A DNA stretch of 64,000 nt from Micromonospora endolithica (lineage in GTDB: Bacteria; Actinomycetota; Actinomycetes; Mycobacteriales; Micromonosporaceae): NCBI RefSeq assembly GCF_003626595.1, contig NZ_RBAK01000020.1, forward strand, positions 1-64,000. Reading direction: 5' to 3'. Shown here piece after piece: positions 41,785-50,621 of the stretch. The notes under the pieces were generated by a model that did no database searches, had not been told where the DNA came from, and saw nothing but the letters and a program-made list of their open reading frames with translations. Positions within the stretch are counted from its first letter, which is position 1, and every line of letters begins with the position of its first letter. The translations under genes were made by a program, and so were the position numbers.

Positions 41785-42057
41785 CCGGCCGCCGACACTG
41801 CTTTCCCGTGACGGAGAGTGGCCCATGGCACCGTTCCTGCGGCGCGGGAGTGGTCGGGTCGTGACGGCGGCCCTGTCGACGAGTCAGATGCTCGGGTGGT
41901 CGCTGCCCGCGAGCCGGGCACAGGTCGAACCCATGTTCTGCTGGGCGCTGTTGTGCTGGCATGGGGAGTCTTCGCCCCAACACCCGATCCCGCCCGGCGG
42001 GGAGGCGGGATTAACCTAGGTCGACTTGGCAGTACGACGGGGTGGGACCGAGGCTAC

Positions 42058-43596
42058 GTGATTACCGGTGAGCTGAAGAGCAAGATCGACCGCATCTGGG
42101 ATGCCTTCTGGTCGGGTGGGATCTCGAACCCGTTGGAGGTAATCGAGCAGATCACCTACCTGCTTTTCATCAAGCGGCTCGATGACCTGCACACGCTGGA
42201 GGAGAACAAGGCGAACCGGCTGGGCAAGCCGATGGAGCGCCGGGTCTTCCCGGAGGGCTGCGACGACCAGTGGCGTAAGTACGACGACCTGCGTTGGTCG
42301 CACTTCAAGAGCGCTGCGCCGGCCGAGATGTTCGAGATCGTCGGCGAGCGGGTCTTCCCGTTCCTGCGGACGCTCGGCGGCGACGGGTCGACGTACTCGC
42401 ACCACATGAAGGACGCCCGGTTCACCATCCCCAACCCGGCGCTGCTCGCCCGCGTGGTCGACATGCTCGGCCAAATCCCGATGGAGGACCGGGACACGAA
42501 GGGCGACCTCTACGAGTACATGCTCGGCAAGATCGCCACCGCTGGCCACAACGGACAGTTCCGTACCCCGCGGCACATCATCCAGCTCATGGTCGAGATG
42601 ACCGCCCCAACGCCGTTGGACGAGATTTGCGACCCGGCCTGCGGGACCGCAGGCTTCCTGGTGGAGGCGGGAGAGTACGTCCGCCGCACCCATCCCGGCG
42701 CGATCTTCGATGCGATGCAGCGGAAGCACTTCCACGAGAGCATGTTCCACGGCTTCGACTTCGACCGCACGATGCTGAGGATTGGCAGCATGAACATGCT
42801 GCTGCACGGTGTGGAGAACCCGGACATTCGCTACCGAGACTCCCTGGCCGAGAACGTCAGCAACGAGTCGGAGAAGTACTCACTGATTCTGGCCAACCCG
42901 CCCTTCGCCGGCAGCCTCGACTACGAGAGCACGTCGAAGGACCTCCAGCGGGTCGTCAAGACGAAGAAGACCGAGCTGCTCTTCCTCGCCCTCTTTCTGC
43001 GGTTGCTCAAGCCAGGTGGTCGTGCGGCGGTCATCGTGCCGGACGGCGTGCTCTTCGGCTCAAGCAAGGCCCACAAGGAGCTGCGCCGGATGCTGGTCGA
43101 GGACCAGAAGCTCGACGGCGTGGTCAAGCTGCCGAGTGGCGCCTTCCGGCCCTACGCCGGAGTCTCCACCGCAATCCTGCTCTTCACCAAGACCAACAGC
43201 GGCGGCACCGACAACGTCTGGTTCTACGAGGCGACCGCCGACGGCTGGAGCCTCGACGACAAGCGCGCCCCGTTGCTGCCGGCCGAGAAGCTTGGGCCGG
43301 TGCCGGACGTGGCGTTGGCCGAGGGCGAGCACGCGAAGAACAATCTTCCGGACGCGTTGGTGCGGTGGTTCCGGCGTGACGGCGACGAGTTGCAGCGGGC
43401 GCGGACCGAGCAGAGCTTCTGCGTGCCCAAGGCCGACATCATCGAGCAGGGCTACGACCTCAGCCTCAACCGTTACAAGGAGGTTGTCCACGAGGAGGCC
43501 GAGCATCGTTCGCCGCTCGCCATTCTCGCCGACCTGGAACGCTTGGAGACTGAGATCCAGAAGGGCATGTCCGACCTGAAGGCGCTTCTCGCATGA
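42058..43596 (+). CDS. hsdM: Type I restriction-modification system, methyltransferase subunit
   Basis: 512 residues from GTG at 42058 (VITGELKSKIDRIWDAFW is the standard start; an earlier open frame is ignored). HsdM N-terminal domain (about 1-140), then an N6-adenine methylase domain with SAM motif DPACGTAGF (192-200) and catalytic NPPF (280-283). It modifies the recognition site with HsdS and protects the host. ATGA overlap with hsdS. Confidence 0.95.
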   Translation: MITGELKSKIDRIWDAFWSGGISNPLEVIEQITYLLFIKRLDDLHTLEENKANRLGKPMERRVFPEGCDDQWRKYDDLRWSHFKSAAPAEMFEIVGERVFPFLRTLGGDGSTYSHHMKDARFTIPNPALLARVVDMLGQIPMEDRDTKGDLYEYMLGKIATAGHNGQFRTPRHIIQLMVEMTAPTPLDEICDPACGTAGFLVEAGEYVRRTHPGAIFDAMQRKHFHESMFHGFDFDRTMLRIGSMNMLLHGVENPDIRYRDSLAENVSNESEKYSLILANPPFAGSLDYESTSKDLQRVVKTKKTELLFLALFLRLLKPGGRAAVIVPDGVLFGSSKAHKELRRMLVEDQKLDGVVKLPSGAFRPYAGVSTAILLFTKTNSGGTDNVWFYEATADGWSLDDKRAPLLPAEKLGPVPDVALAEGEHAKNNLPDALVRWFRRDGDELQRARTEQSFCVPKADIIEQGYDLSLNRYKEVVHEEAEHRSPLAILADLERLETEIQKGMSDLKALLA

Positions 43597-44768
43597 GCGC
43601 GTGGCAAAAGGCGAGGCTGAGCGACTGCTGCGAGATCGTTTCCGGCGCCACGCCCAAAACTGGTGTCGAGGGATACTGGGACGGCGAGATTCCTTGGGCA
43701 ACGCCGAAGGACCTAAGCGTCCTTCGCGGCGCCTATCTTCATGACACGCCCCGGAAGATCACAGCAGCTGGCTTGAAAAGCTGTGCGGCATCGGTACTTC
43801 CGGCTGGCTCGGTTCTACTCAGCTCCAGGGCGCCAATCGGACACGTTGCCATCAACACCATTCCGATGGCCACGAATCAGGGCTTCAAGAGCCTCGTCCC
43901 TGACGCCCGGGCAGTCGAGGCGAAGTATCTGTACTGGTGGCTGAAGGCACACAGGTCCTATCTGGAGAGCCTTGGCAACGGTGCCACCTTCAAGGAGATT
44001 TCCAAAGCCATCGTCTCGCAGGTAGAGATACCTCTGCCTCCGCTTGAGGAGCAGCGGAGGGTGGCGGACGTGCTGGATAGGGCGGACGAGCTGCGTGCCA
44101 AGCGCCGTCAAGCCCTTGCCCACCTCGATGACCTCACTCGGTCCACTTTCCTCGACATGTTCGGCTCCGGGTACCTCTCGAAGTGGCCGACTGCAGAGCT
44201 GCAGAAGGTCGTCAAGTCGGGCACCATCGTCACGTATGGGATCGTGCAAGCGGGCGAGGAGTTCGCCGGTGGTGTGCCATACATCCGGACCGGTGACATC
44301 ATCGACGGAGAAATTGCGGTAGCAGGACTGCGTCACACCGATCCGGAGATTGCTAACCGCTTCGCGCGATCTTCCGTCAGCCCTGGCGACATCGTCATGA
44401 GTATCCGGGCGACTGTCGGCACAACTGCTCTGGTCCCGGCAGGGCTCGACGGGGCCAACCTGACGCAAGGAACAGCTCGCATCTCCCCGGGTGGAAGCAC
44501 CAACGGGACCTATCTCCTGCACTACCTCCGCTCATCGGCCGCCCAGCATTGGATTAGCCGACAGATCAAGGGTGCGACTTTCCGGGAAATCACCCTTGCT
44601 CGACTGCGTGAGCTTCCCGTAGCTCTACCTCCGATGCCCCTGCAAGAAGAGTTTGCCCAACGAGTGAAGGCCCTCGACGAGTTGCGCACACTACAACGCA
44701 CACACCTGGCGGAACTCGATGGGCTGTTCGCGTCGTTGCAGGATCGGGCCTTTCGGGGGTTGCTCTGA
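43593..44768 (+). CDS. hsdS: Type I restriction-modification system, specificity subunit
   Basis: 391 residues. Two target-recognition domains, each ending in the conserved helix region (IPLPPLEEQRRVADVLDRAD and ALPPMPLQEEFAQRVKALDE). It sets the bipartite DNA target. The target cannot be read from sequence alone. Codon use is slightly less GC-rich than in hsdM and hsdR, common for exchanged HsdS genes. Confidence 0.95.
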   Translation: MSAWQKARLSDCCEIVSGATPKTGVEGYWDGEIPWATPKDLSVLRGAYLHDTPRKITAAGLKSCAASVLPAGSVLLSSRAPIGHVAINTIPMATNQGFKSLVPDARAVEAKYLYWWLKAHRSYLESLGNGATFKEISKAIVSQVEIPLPPLEEQRRVADVLDRADELRAKRRQALAHLDDLTRSTFLDMFGSGYLSKWPTAELQKVVKSGTIVTYGIVQAGEEFAGGVPYIRTGDIIDGEIAVAGLRHTDPEIANRFARSSVSPGDIVMSIRATVGTTALVPAGLDGANLTQGTARISPGGSTNGTYLLHYLRSSAAQHWISRQIKGATFREITLARLRELPVALPPMPLQEEFAQRVKALDELRTLQRTHLAELDGLFASLQDRAFRGLL

Positions 44769-44812
44769 TGTGAGACGATCGAGGGCTGTCGACTGTGGGG
44801 AGTTGGCGTTCG

Positions 44813-47800
44813 ATGAGCAACTTCGCGTTCCTGCGGGCCGAGTGGCCCGAGCTGCTTGACGAGGCCCTGCGGGCCGAGCGACTGGCCGTCGCTGACCCGC
44901 GGGCCTCGTGCTTCTACGCCCGGCGCACGCTCGAACTCGCCCTCACCTGGCTCTTCGAGGCGGACAGCACCCTCACCAAGCCGTACAAGGACGACTTGTC
45001 GGCGATGATCCACGAGCCGTCGCTGCGCAACCTGGTGGGCAACAGTCTCCAGGCGAAGATGAACATCATCCGCAAGCAGGGCAACACGGCCGTTCACAAG
45101 AGCACGCCGGTGACGTCGAAAGAGGCGGTGCCGGTCGTCCGTGAGCTGTTCCACGTCATGTACTGGATCGCCCGGCGTTACACGCGCGATCAGGCGAAGG
45201 TCCCGGCGAGTGCCCTGGCCTTCAACCTGGACCTGATCCCCCGGCCGATCCCCTCGCAGGTCCGGCAGCAGACGCAGGTCGAGCTCAAGGCGCTTGCTGA
45301 CAAGCTCGCCGCGCAGGACGCGGCGCTGGCCGCCGAGCGGGAGAAGTCCGCCACCCTCGACGCCGAGTTGGCGAAGCTGCGCGCCGAGATCGCCGCCGCG
45401 AAGGCCGCTAACGAGGCTCGTCCCGACGACCATGACTACGACGAGGCGCAGACCCGAGACCTCTACATCGACCTCATGCTGCGTGAGGCCGGCTGGCGCC
45501 TCGACCGCCCGGAGGACCGCGAGTTCGAGGTCACCGGCATGCCCAACACCACGGACACCGGGTACGTCGACTACGTCCTGTGGGGTGACGACGGCAAGCC
45601 GCTCGCGGTGGTCGAGGCCAAGCGGACCCGCCGGGACGCCACGGTCGGCCAGCAGCAGGCCAAGCTGTACGCCGACTGCCTGGAGCAGCGGTACGGCCAG
45701 CGCCCGGTCATCTTCTACACCAACGGCTACGAGACCTGGCTCTGGGACGACACCGCCTACCCTCCGCGCCCCGTGCAGGGCTTCTACACCAAGGAGGAAC
45801 TTCAGCTCCTGATCCGGCGCCGCGCCACCCGCAAGCCGCTCGCGGAAGTGCCCATCAAGCAGGAGATCGTCGAGCGGTACTATCAGCACCGGGCGATCCG
45901 GGCCATCGGCGAGGCGTTCGAGACGCAGCGGCAGCGCCAAGCGCTCGTCGTGATGGCCACCGGTGCCGGCAAGACCCGCACCGTGATCGCCTTGGTCGAC
46001 CTGCTGATGCGGGCGAACTGGGTCAAGCGGGTGCTGTTCCTCGCCGACCGCAACGCCCTGGTCAAGCAGGCGGTCAACGCGTTCAAGGCGCACCTGCCCG
46101 ATGCGGCGACGGTCAACCTGGTCGAGGAAAAGACCGCAGAGGCCCGGGTCTACGTCTCGACCTACCCGACCATGATGGGCCTGATCAACGAGACCGCGAG
46201 CGGCGAGCGGCGCTTCGGCCCCGGCTACTTCGACCTGGTCATCATCGACGAGGCGCACCGCTCGGTCTACCAGAAGTACCGGGCGATCTTCTCCTGGTTC
46301 GACAGCCTCCTGGTCGGGCTCACCGCGACCCCGCGCAACGAGATCGACCGCAATACCTACAGCCTGTTCAACCTCGAAGACGGCGTCCCCACCGACCACT
46401 ACGACCTCGACGACGCGGTCAACGAGGGCTTCCTCGTCCCGCCGCGCGCGGTCTCCGTACCGCTGAAGTTCCAGCGCGACGGCATCCGCTACGACGACCT
46501 CACCGAGGAGGAGAAGGACGACTGGGACGCCCTCGACTGGGGTGAGGACGGGCCACCGGACAGCGTCGACCCCGACGCGGTCAACAAGTGGCTGTTCAAC
46601 GCCGACACCGTGGACAAGGTCCTGGAGGCGTTGATGACCCACGGCCACCACGTCGCCGGCGGCGACCGGATCGGCAAGACCATCATCTTCGCCAAGAACA
46701 ACGCCCACGCCGACTTCATCCAGAAGCGGTTCGACCTCGCCTACCCGATGCACCGCGGCCACCTCGCCCGGGTCATCACCCACAAGACCGAGTACGCCCA
46801 GAGCCTCATCGACGCCTTCTCGCAGAAGGAGAAGAACCCGCACATCGCGATCTCGGTCGACATGCTCGACACCGGCATCGACGTACCCGAGGTCGTCAAC
46901 CTGGTCTTCTTCAAGATCGTGCGGTCGAAGTCGAAGTTCTGGCAGATGATCGGCCGCGGCACCCGACTCCGCAAGGACCTCTACGGCCCCGGCCAGGACA
47001 AGCAAAACTTTTACATCTTCGACTTCTGCCAGAACTTCGAGTTCTTCAACCACAACCCGAAGGCGGCCGAGGGCAAGCTGGGCGAGTCGCTGACCGAGCG
47101 GCTGTTCAAGGCCCAGCTCGAACTGATCTACCGCCTCGACCAGCGCCTCCCCTCCGATTCCGGCAGCGGTTCGGAGGGCGACGGGACGCAGAGCGAGGCC
47201 GCGCTGCGCTGGGACATCGCACGCAACCTCCACCGCCGCGTGGAGAACATCTACCTCGACAACTTCGTCGTCCGCCCCAAGCGGCGCCTGGTGGAGTACT
47301 ACATCGACTTCGAGCACTGGCACCACCTCACCCCTGAAGCCGTCGACGAAATCGGCGGCAACCTCGCCGGCCTACCCACCGCTGTGAAGGACGAGGACGA
47401 GGCGGCCAAGCGGTTCGACCTTATGGCGCTGCGCCTGCAGCTCGGCCAGCTCGACGTGGAACCCGCCTACGATCGGCTGCGCCGGCAGGTGCAGGACATC
47501 GCCTCGACTCTGCTGGAGCAGACCAGCATCCCGGCGGTCCGCGAGCAGCAGCAGCTCCTTGACGAGGTGGCCGGCGACGAGTGGTGGCAGGACGTCACCC
47601 TGCCCCTGCTGGAGCTGATGCGCCGCCGCCTGCGCGGGTTGGTCAAGCTGATCGAGAGGTCCAAGCGGGCCATCGTCTACACCGACTTCACCGATGAGCT
47701 GGGCGAGATTTCTGTCGTCACGCTGAACGACATCAAGATCGGTACGGACTTCGAGCGATTCCGCGCCAAGGCGCGGGTGTACCTGCGCGCCCACGAAGAC

Positions 47801-48229
47801 CACCTGGCATTGCAGAAGCTGCGCCGCAACAAGCAACTCGCCCCGACCGACCTCGACGAGCTGGAGCGGATGCTCGCGGCTAGCGGCGGCGGCACCGAGG
47901 AGATCAACGAGGCCCGCCGCTCGGCCCACGGCCTCGGGCTGTTCATCCGCTCGCTGGTCGGACTCGACAGGGAAGCCGCCACCGAAGCGTTCGGCGACTT
48001 CCTGACCGGCCGGACGCTCAGCGCGAATCAGTTCAACTTCGTGAACCTGATCGTCGCCCACCTGACCCAGAACGGTGTCATGGAGCCCGAGCGCCTCTAC
48101 GACTCGCCGTTCAGCGACATCGCCCCGCACGGGCCGGACTCGATCTTCCCGTCCGCCGATGTCGACCGCCTGATCACGATCCTCCACGCGGTCCGAGACA
48201 CCGCCGCCCCGGAGGGTGAGGTGGCTTGA
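44813..48229 (+). CDS. hsdR: Type I restriction-modification system, restriction/translocase subunit
   Basis: 1138 residues from the ATG at 44813 (GGGGAG upstream). N-terminal DUF4145-like segment (about 1-130), coiled coil (about 145-205), PD-(D/E)xK nuclease core (YVDYVLWGDDGKPLAVVEAK, about 255-275), helicase motif I ATGAGKTRT (about 382), DEAH (about 479), TATP and a second RecA domain with VDMLDTGIDVPEV and QMIGRGTR. EcoEI-type C-terminal region. Complete and intact. Confidence 0.95.
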   Translation: MSNFAFLRAEWPELLDEALRAERLAVADPRASCFYARRTLELALTWLFEADSTLTKPYKDDLSAMIHEPSLRNLVGNSLQAKMNIIRKQGNTAVHKSTPVTSKEAVPVVRELFHVMYWIARRYTRDQAKVPASALAFNLDLIPRPIPSQVRQQTQVELKALADKLAAQDAALAAEREKSATLDAELAKLRAEIAAAKAANEARPDDHDYDEAQTRDLYIDLMLREAGWRLDRPEDREFEVTGMPNTTDTGYVDYVLWGDDGKPLAVVEAKRTRRDATVGQQQAKLYADCLEQRYGQRPVIFYTNGYETWLWDDTAYPPRPVQGFYTKEELQLLIRRRATRKPLAEVPIKQEIVERYYQHRAIRAIGEAFETQRQRQALVVMATGAGKTRTVIALVDLLMRANWVKRVLFLADRNALVKQAVNAFKAHLPDAATVNLVEEKTAEARVYVSTYPTMMGLINETASGERRFGPGYFDLVIIDEAHRSVYQKYRAIFSWFDSLLVGLTATPRNEIDRNTYSLFNLEDGVPTDHYDLDDAVNEGFLVPPRAVSVPLKFQRDGIRYDDLTEEEKDDWDALDWGEDGPPDSVDPDAVNKWLFNADTVDKVLEALMTHGHHVAGGDRIGKTIIFAKNNAHADFIQKRFDLAYPMHRGHLARVITHKTEYAQSLIDAFSQKEKNPHIAISVDMLDTGIDVPEVVNLVFFKIVRSKSKFWQMIGRGTRLRKDLYGPGQDKQNFYIFDFCQNFEFFNHNPKAAEGKLGESLTERLFKAQLELIYRLDQRLPSDSGSGSEGDGTQSEAALRWDIARNLHRRVENIYLDNFVVRPKRRLVEYYIDFEHWHHLTPEAVDEIGGNLAGLPTAVKDEDEAAKRFDLMALRLQLGQLDVEPAYDRLRRQVQDIASTLLEQTSIPAVREQQQLLDEVAGDEWWQDVTLPLLELMRRRLRGLVKLIERSKRAIVYTDFTDELGEISVVTLNDIKIGTDFERFRAKARVYLRAHEDHLALQKLRRNKQLAPTDLDELERMLAASGGGTEEINEARRSAHGLGLFIRSLVGLDREAATEAFGDFLTGRTLSANQFNFVNLIVAHLTQNGVMEPERLYDSPFSDIAPHGPDSIFPSADVDRLITILHAVRDTAAPEGEVA

Positions 48230-48255
48230 ACGAGTCGGAGACCCGGCGCGAGGTC

Positions 48256-48274
48256 GCGCGCCCATGGGCGCGCG
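48256..48274. repeat. 19-bp palindromic repeat, right copy
   Basis: Identical to the copy at 41766-41784 and placed 27 bases after the hsdR stop, just inside the right tRNA-Arg repeat. Confidence 0.75.
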
Positions 48275-48378
48275 GTAGGGGAGGGAAACCGCGTCTGCCG
48301 TCACGTTCCGTCGACATTGCTACATACCGAACCCGGACAAACCTGCAAAACTCCAGGTCAGGGTCGCCCTGCCCGCCC

Positions 48379-48424
48379 GACTACGGATCAGAAGGTTAGG
48401 GGTTCGAGTCCCTTCGGGCGCACA
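48379..48424 (+). repeat. Right 46-bp tRNA-Arg 3'-end repeat (attachment-site remnant)
   Basis: Exact copy of 41668-41713 in the same orientation. Again only the 3' part of tRNA-Arg(ACG); the upstream sequence does not form the 5' half. An intact tRNA must lie outside the window. Confidence 0.8.
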
Positions 48425-48433
48425 AGATCAAGA

Positions 48434-48469
48434 GGGGTCCGGACTGCGGAAACGCGGTTCGGGCCCTTT
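48434..48469. terminator. Hairpin after the right tRNA repeat
   Basis: GGGTCCGGACTGCG at 48435-48448, GAAA loop, CGCGGTTCGGGCCC at 48453-48466, pairing throughout with three G-U pairs, then TTTC. It looks like the native tRNA terminator. Confidence 0.75.
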
Positions 48470-48826
48470 CTGCTGTCCGGCCTGTTCGGACGGTGGGTGC
48501 CACTCGGGTGTCATCACGCTCCGTGACATTCTTTTCTGCGGTGGCTTCGCGCATCGTCGGGTGCGGATCCTCGCCGGCATGTGGGTGCGGCCCGTGGACG
48601 GCGACCCGGCCGAGCCGGATCAGGCCGCTCAGGAACGTGCACGCCCGGGCCGGTCGGAGACGTCACAACGAGCTCGGGCCCGGCGCCATCGTCACCGACA
48701 CGACCGCTGCTGTACGCATCGGTCGGTGGGAGAAAGCGCCGGGCCCGCCGTGCTGGGGAGCCTCAGCTCAAAACGTGGGGTGCCGCCCCGGTACGGACTC
48801 GCGCGCTGGGCCGGGCCGGCGCGTCG
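48470..48826. other. Gap right of the restriction island
   Basis: About 360 bases with no gene I can support; open frames show no motif or ribosome site. It marks the return to chromosomal-type genes. Confidence 0.35.
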
Positions 48827-49483
48827 TCACGGCCGGGCGGTGCGCTGTGCTCGTCGCAGGTTGTCGATGAGCTGTTGACGGCTCTGCCCGTGCACGTGGT
48901 GGCGCCACATGGGTGTGCCGGGAGTGCTCCGCCAGGCTTCGCTGAGCGGGCTGTTGTCGACGGTGTCGTATCCGAGCTGGTCGTAGAACCTGGTGACCAG
49001 TGCGACGGCTTCGGGGTGGTCGCTCGAGACGACCATGGCGCGTCGGTCGGGCGCGCCGGCGGGGCGGGCCAGCCGGAACAGGCTGGGGGCCTGGACGTGG
49101 GTGAACGCCTTGGCGATCTTCGACGTCGGCAGCTGTTCCTGGCGCAGCTCGTGCTCCGTCTTGCGGCCGGAGTCGATGTCCGGGTGATGGCCGTCGCGCC
49201 ACACCATGTAGTTGTTCGTGTCGAGCACGACCTTGCCGGCGAGTTCCTCGACGGGCAAGGTGTCGCTGGGCTTGTACGGGTAGGCGAGGATTGCGAAGTC
49301 TGCGGCCGCGGCGGCGTCGGCGGCGTACGCGGCGCGCGCCGACGGGCCCAGCTCGGCGATGAGCGCCCGGAGGGTTTCCGGTCCGCGCGAGTTGGCGATG
49401 ACGACGTCGTAGCCTTCGGCGATGGCCGCCCGCGCGAGCTGGCTCCCGACCTCACCAGCGCCGATGATGCCGATCGTGGTCAC
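48827..49483 (-). CDS. NADPH-dependent F420 reductase-like / NADP oxidoreductase
   Basis: 218 residues. Rossmann motif GIIGAGEVGSQLARAA at the start, then VVIANSRGPETL (NADP-type Arg after the second strand) and VVLDTNNYMVWRDG. The C-terminal half is helical (SKIAKAFTHVQAPSLFRLAR). The fold is that of F420H2:NADP oxidoreductases and related enzymes. The electron partner cannot be fixed from sequence. Confidence 0.8.
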   Translation of the reverse strand: MTTIGIIGAGEVGSQLARAAIAEGYDVVIANSRGPETLRALIAELGPSARAAYAADAAAAADFAILAYPYKPSDTLPVEELAGKVVLDTNNYMVWRDGHHPDIDSGRKTEHELRQEQLPTSKIAKAFTHVQAPSLFRLARPAGAPDRRAMVVSSDHPEAVALVTRFYDQLGYDTVDNSPLSEAWRSTPGTPMWRHHVHGQSRQQLIDNLRRAQRTARP

Positions 49484-49534
49484 GGATGTCCTTTCGGAGG
49501 TACGTCGTCGAGGGGTGTGGATCTGCTACCGGCG

Positions 49535-50170
49535 TCAGTGCCGGACTGACGCGGACGGCGATCTGGTGTTCGCCGTGGCCAGGCTTGCGGAAGCCAACAG
49601 GGCGAGCTTTCGGCATTGTCCGAACCGGCGTCCGGGTGGTACACGACCATCATGAGGTCGTCGGTTCCGGCGACGGTCAGCCTCTCCCGGTTGAGGGTGA
49701 GCTCGCCGACCTGCGGGTGGTTCATGCGAATGGGCGTCCCCCGTTGCCCGCGGACCTCATGGCGGGCCCAGAGCTGACGGAATCGGGGACTCGCGAGCGA
49801 CAGTTCTCCGGTGAGTTCGATGAAGCGCGGATCGTCGACATCGTTGCCCACGGCCTGCCGCAGGTTGGCGATCAAGCACTCCGTGACGTTTTCCCGTTCC
49901 GGGTGCAGGGCCTGCTCGGCCGGATCCAGGAATAGGTCTCTGAGCTGATTGCCGCCCACGGTGAGGCTCGGAGAAAGCGCCCTGGCCAGGCTGTTCGAAG
50001 CCACGATGTCGAAATATCGGTCCTCGATGAATGCCGGTTGGACGAGGGAGTCCAGCAGGTTGAGTGCGCCCGGCGGAGGGGTCTGCCGACGCGGCCGGCG
50101 CCGGCGCCGGCGGGGTGTCTCCGCGACCAGCGTCAGCAGGACTAGTGGGTGCGGCTCTTCGCGCGCCGCT
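49535..50170 (-). pseudogene. MmyB-type regulator, ligand-binding domain only, frameshifted
   Basis: Reading leftwards, the frame after 50170 gives FIEDRYFDIVASNSLARALS, LFLDPAEQ, NVTECLIANLRQAVGNDVDD and MMVVYHPDAGSDNAE, which are hallmarks of the MmyB-like PAS-type ligand domain. The XRE head is missing: the frame is closed by TAG at about 50172-50174 and no HTH precedes. At the 3' end the natural tail (ALLASASLATAN) continues only in another frame and ends at 49535. So both ends are damaged. Confidence 0.7.
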
Positions 50171-50171
50171 G

Positions 50172-50345
50172 CCTACGAGGGCAGCACCGTGTCGACGCCG
50201 AGCGTCTGCCCGTGGCGGCGGTAACGGACCAGGACCGCGCGCAGGGACGCGTCGAGGGCGATTCCGGTCTGCCAAGCCGTTCGGTACACCCATACCAGCT
50301 GGCCGACAGAGTAGGTGTCGGTGGCGTCTGGGGCCCGGTGGCCTT
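50172..50345 (-). CDS. Possible small protein, SH3-like (low support)
   Basis: A leftward frame reads TYSVGQLVWVYRTAWQTGIA, then ASLRAVLVRYRRHGQTLGVD and TVLPS to a TAG at 50172. The rhythm resembles small actinobacterial proteins with a conserved VGxxVWVYRxxW start, but no ATG or GTG is present near the beginning, so it may be a remnant. Confidence 0.25.
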
Positions 50346-50621
50346 CGGAAGGCTCAATGGGTGGCTACGTCGCTCTCACCTACACCGGATGTCAGTGTCG
50401 TTCGATACCAGCATCGATGAGGCCAATGGGCGGGGCCATCGTGCGGCGGCTGCGTCTTCGGGCTGGTCGCGCCTCTCAGATCGGCTGACTGGCGGTCGAC
50501 GTCGGCAGCCCAGTGGCAGGGCGGTGGCGCTGAGTTGGTGGGACAGGTCGGGGATGGTGGTGGGCGCCGGGTGGTCGTCGAGGTCCGTGTGGCGGACGCG
50601 CCACCGTAGGCTTGCCGGATC

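Noticed and set aside
44522..47326. 934-residue leftward open frame opposite hsdR
   Set aside because: It is the antisense shadow of hsdR, has low-complexity Val/Leu/Asp-rich composition and no ribosome site; hsdR carries clear helicase motifs.
41668..48424. Functional tRNA-Arg genes at both repeats
   Set aside because: Only the anticodon-loop to acceptor part is present. The sequence upstream of each copy does not supply a matching acceptor strand, D-arm or 5' anticodon stem.
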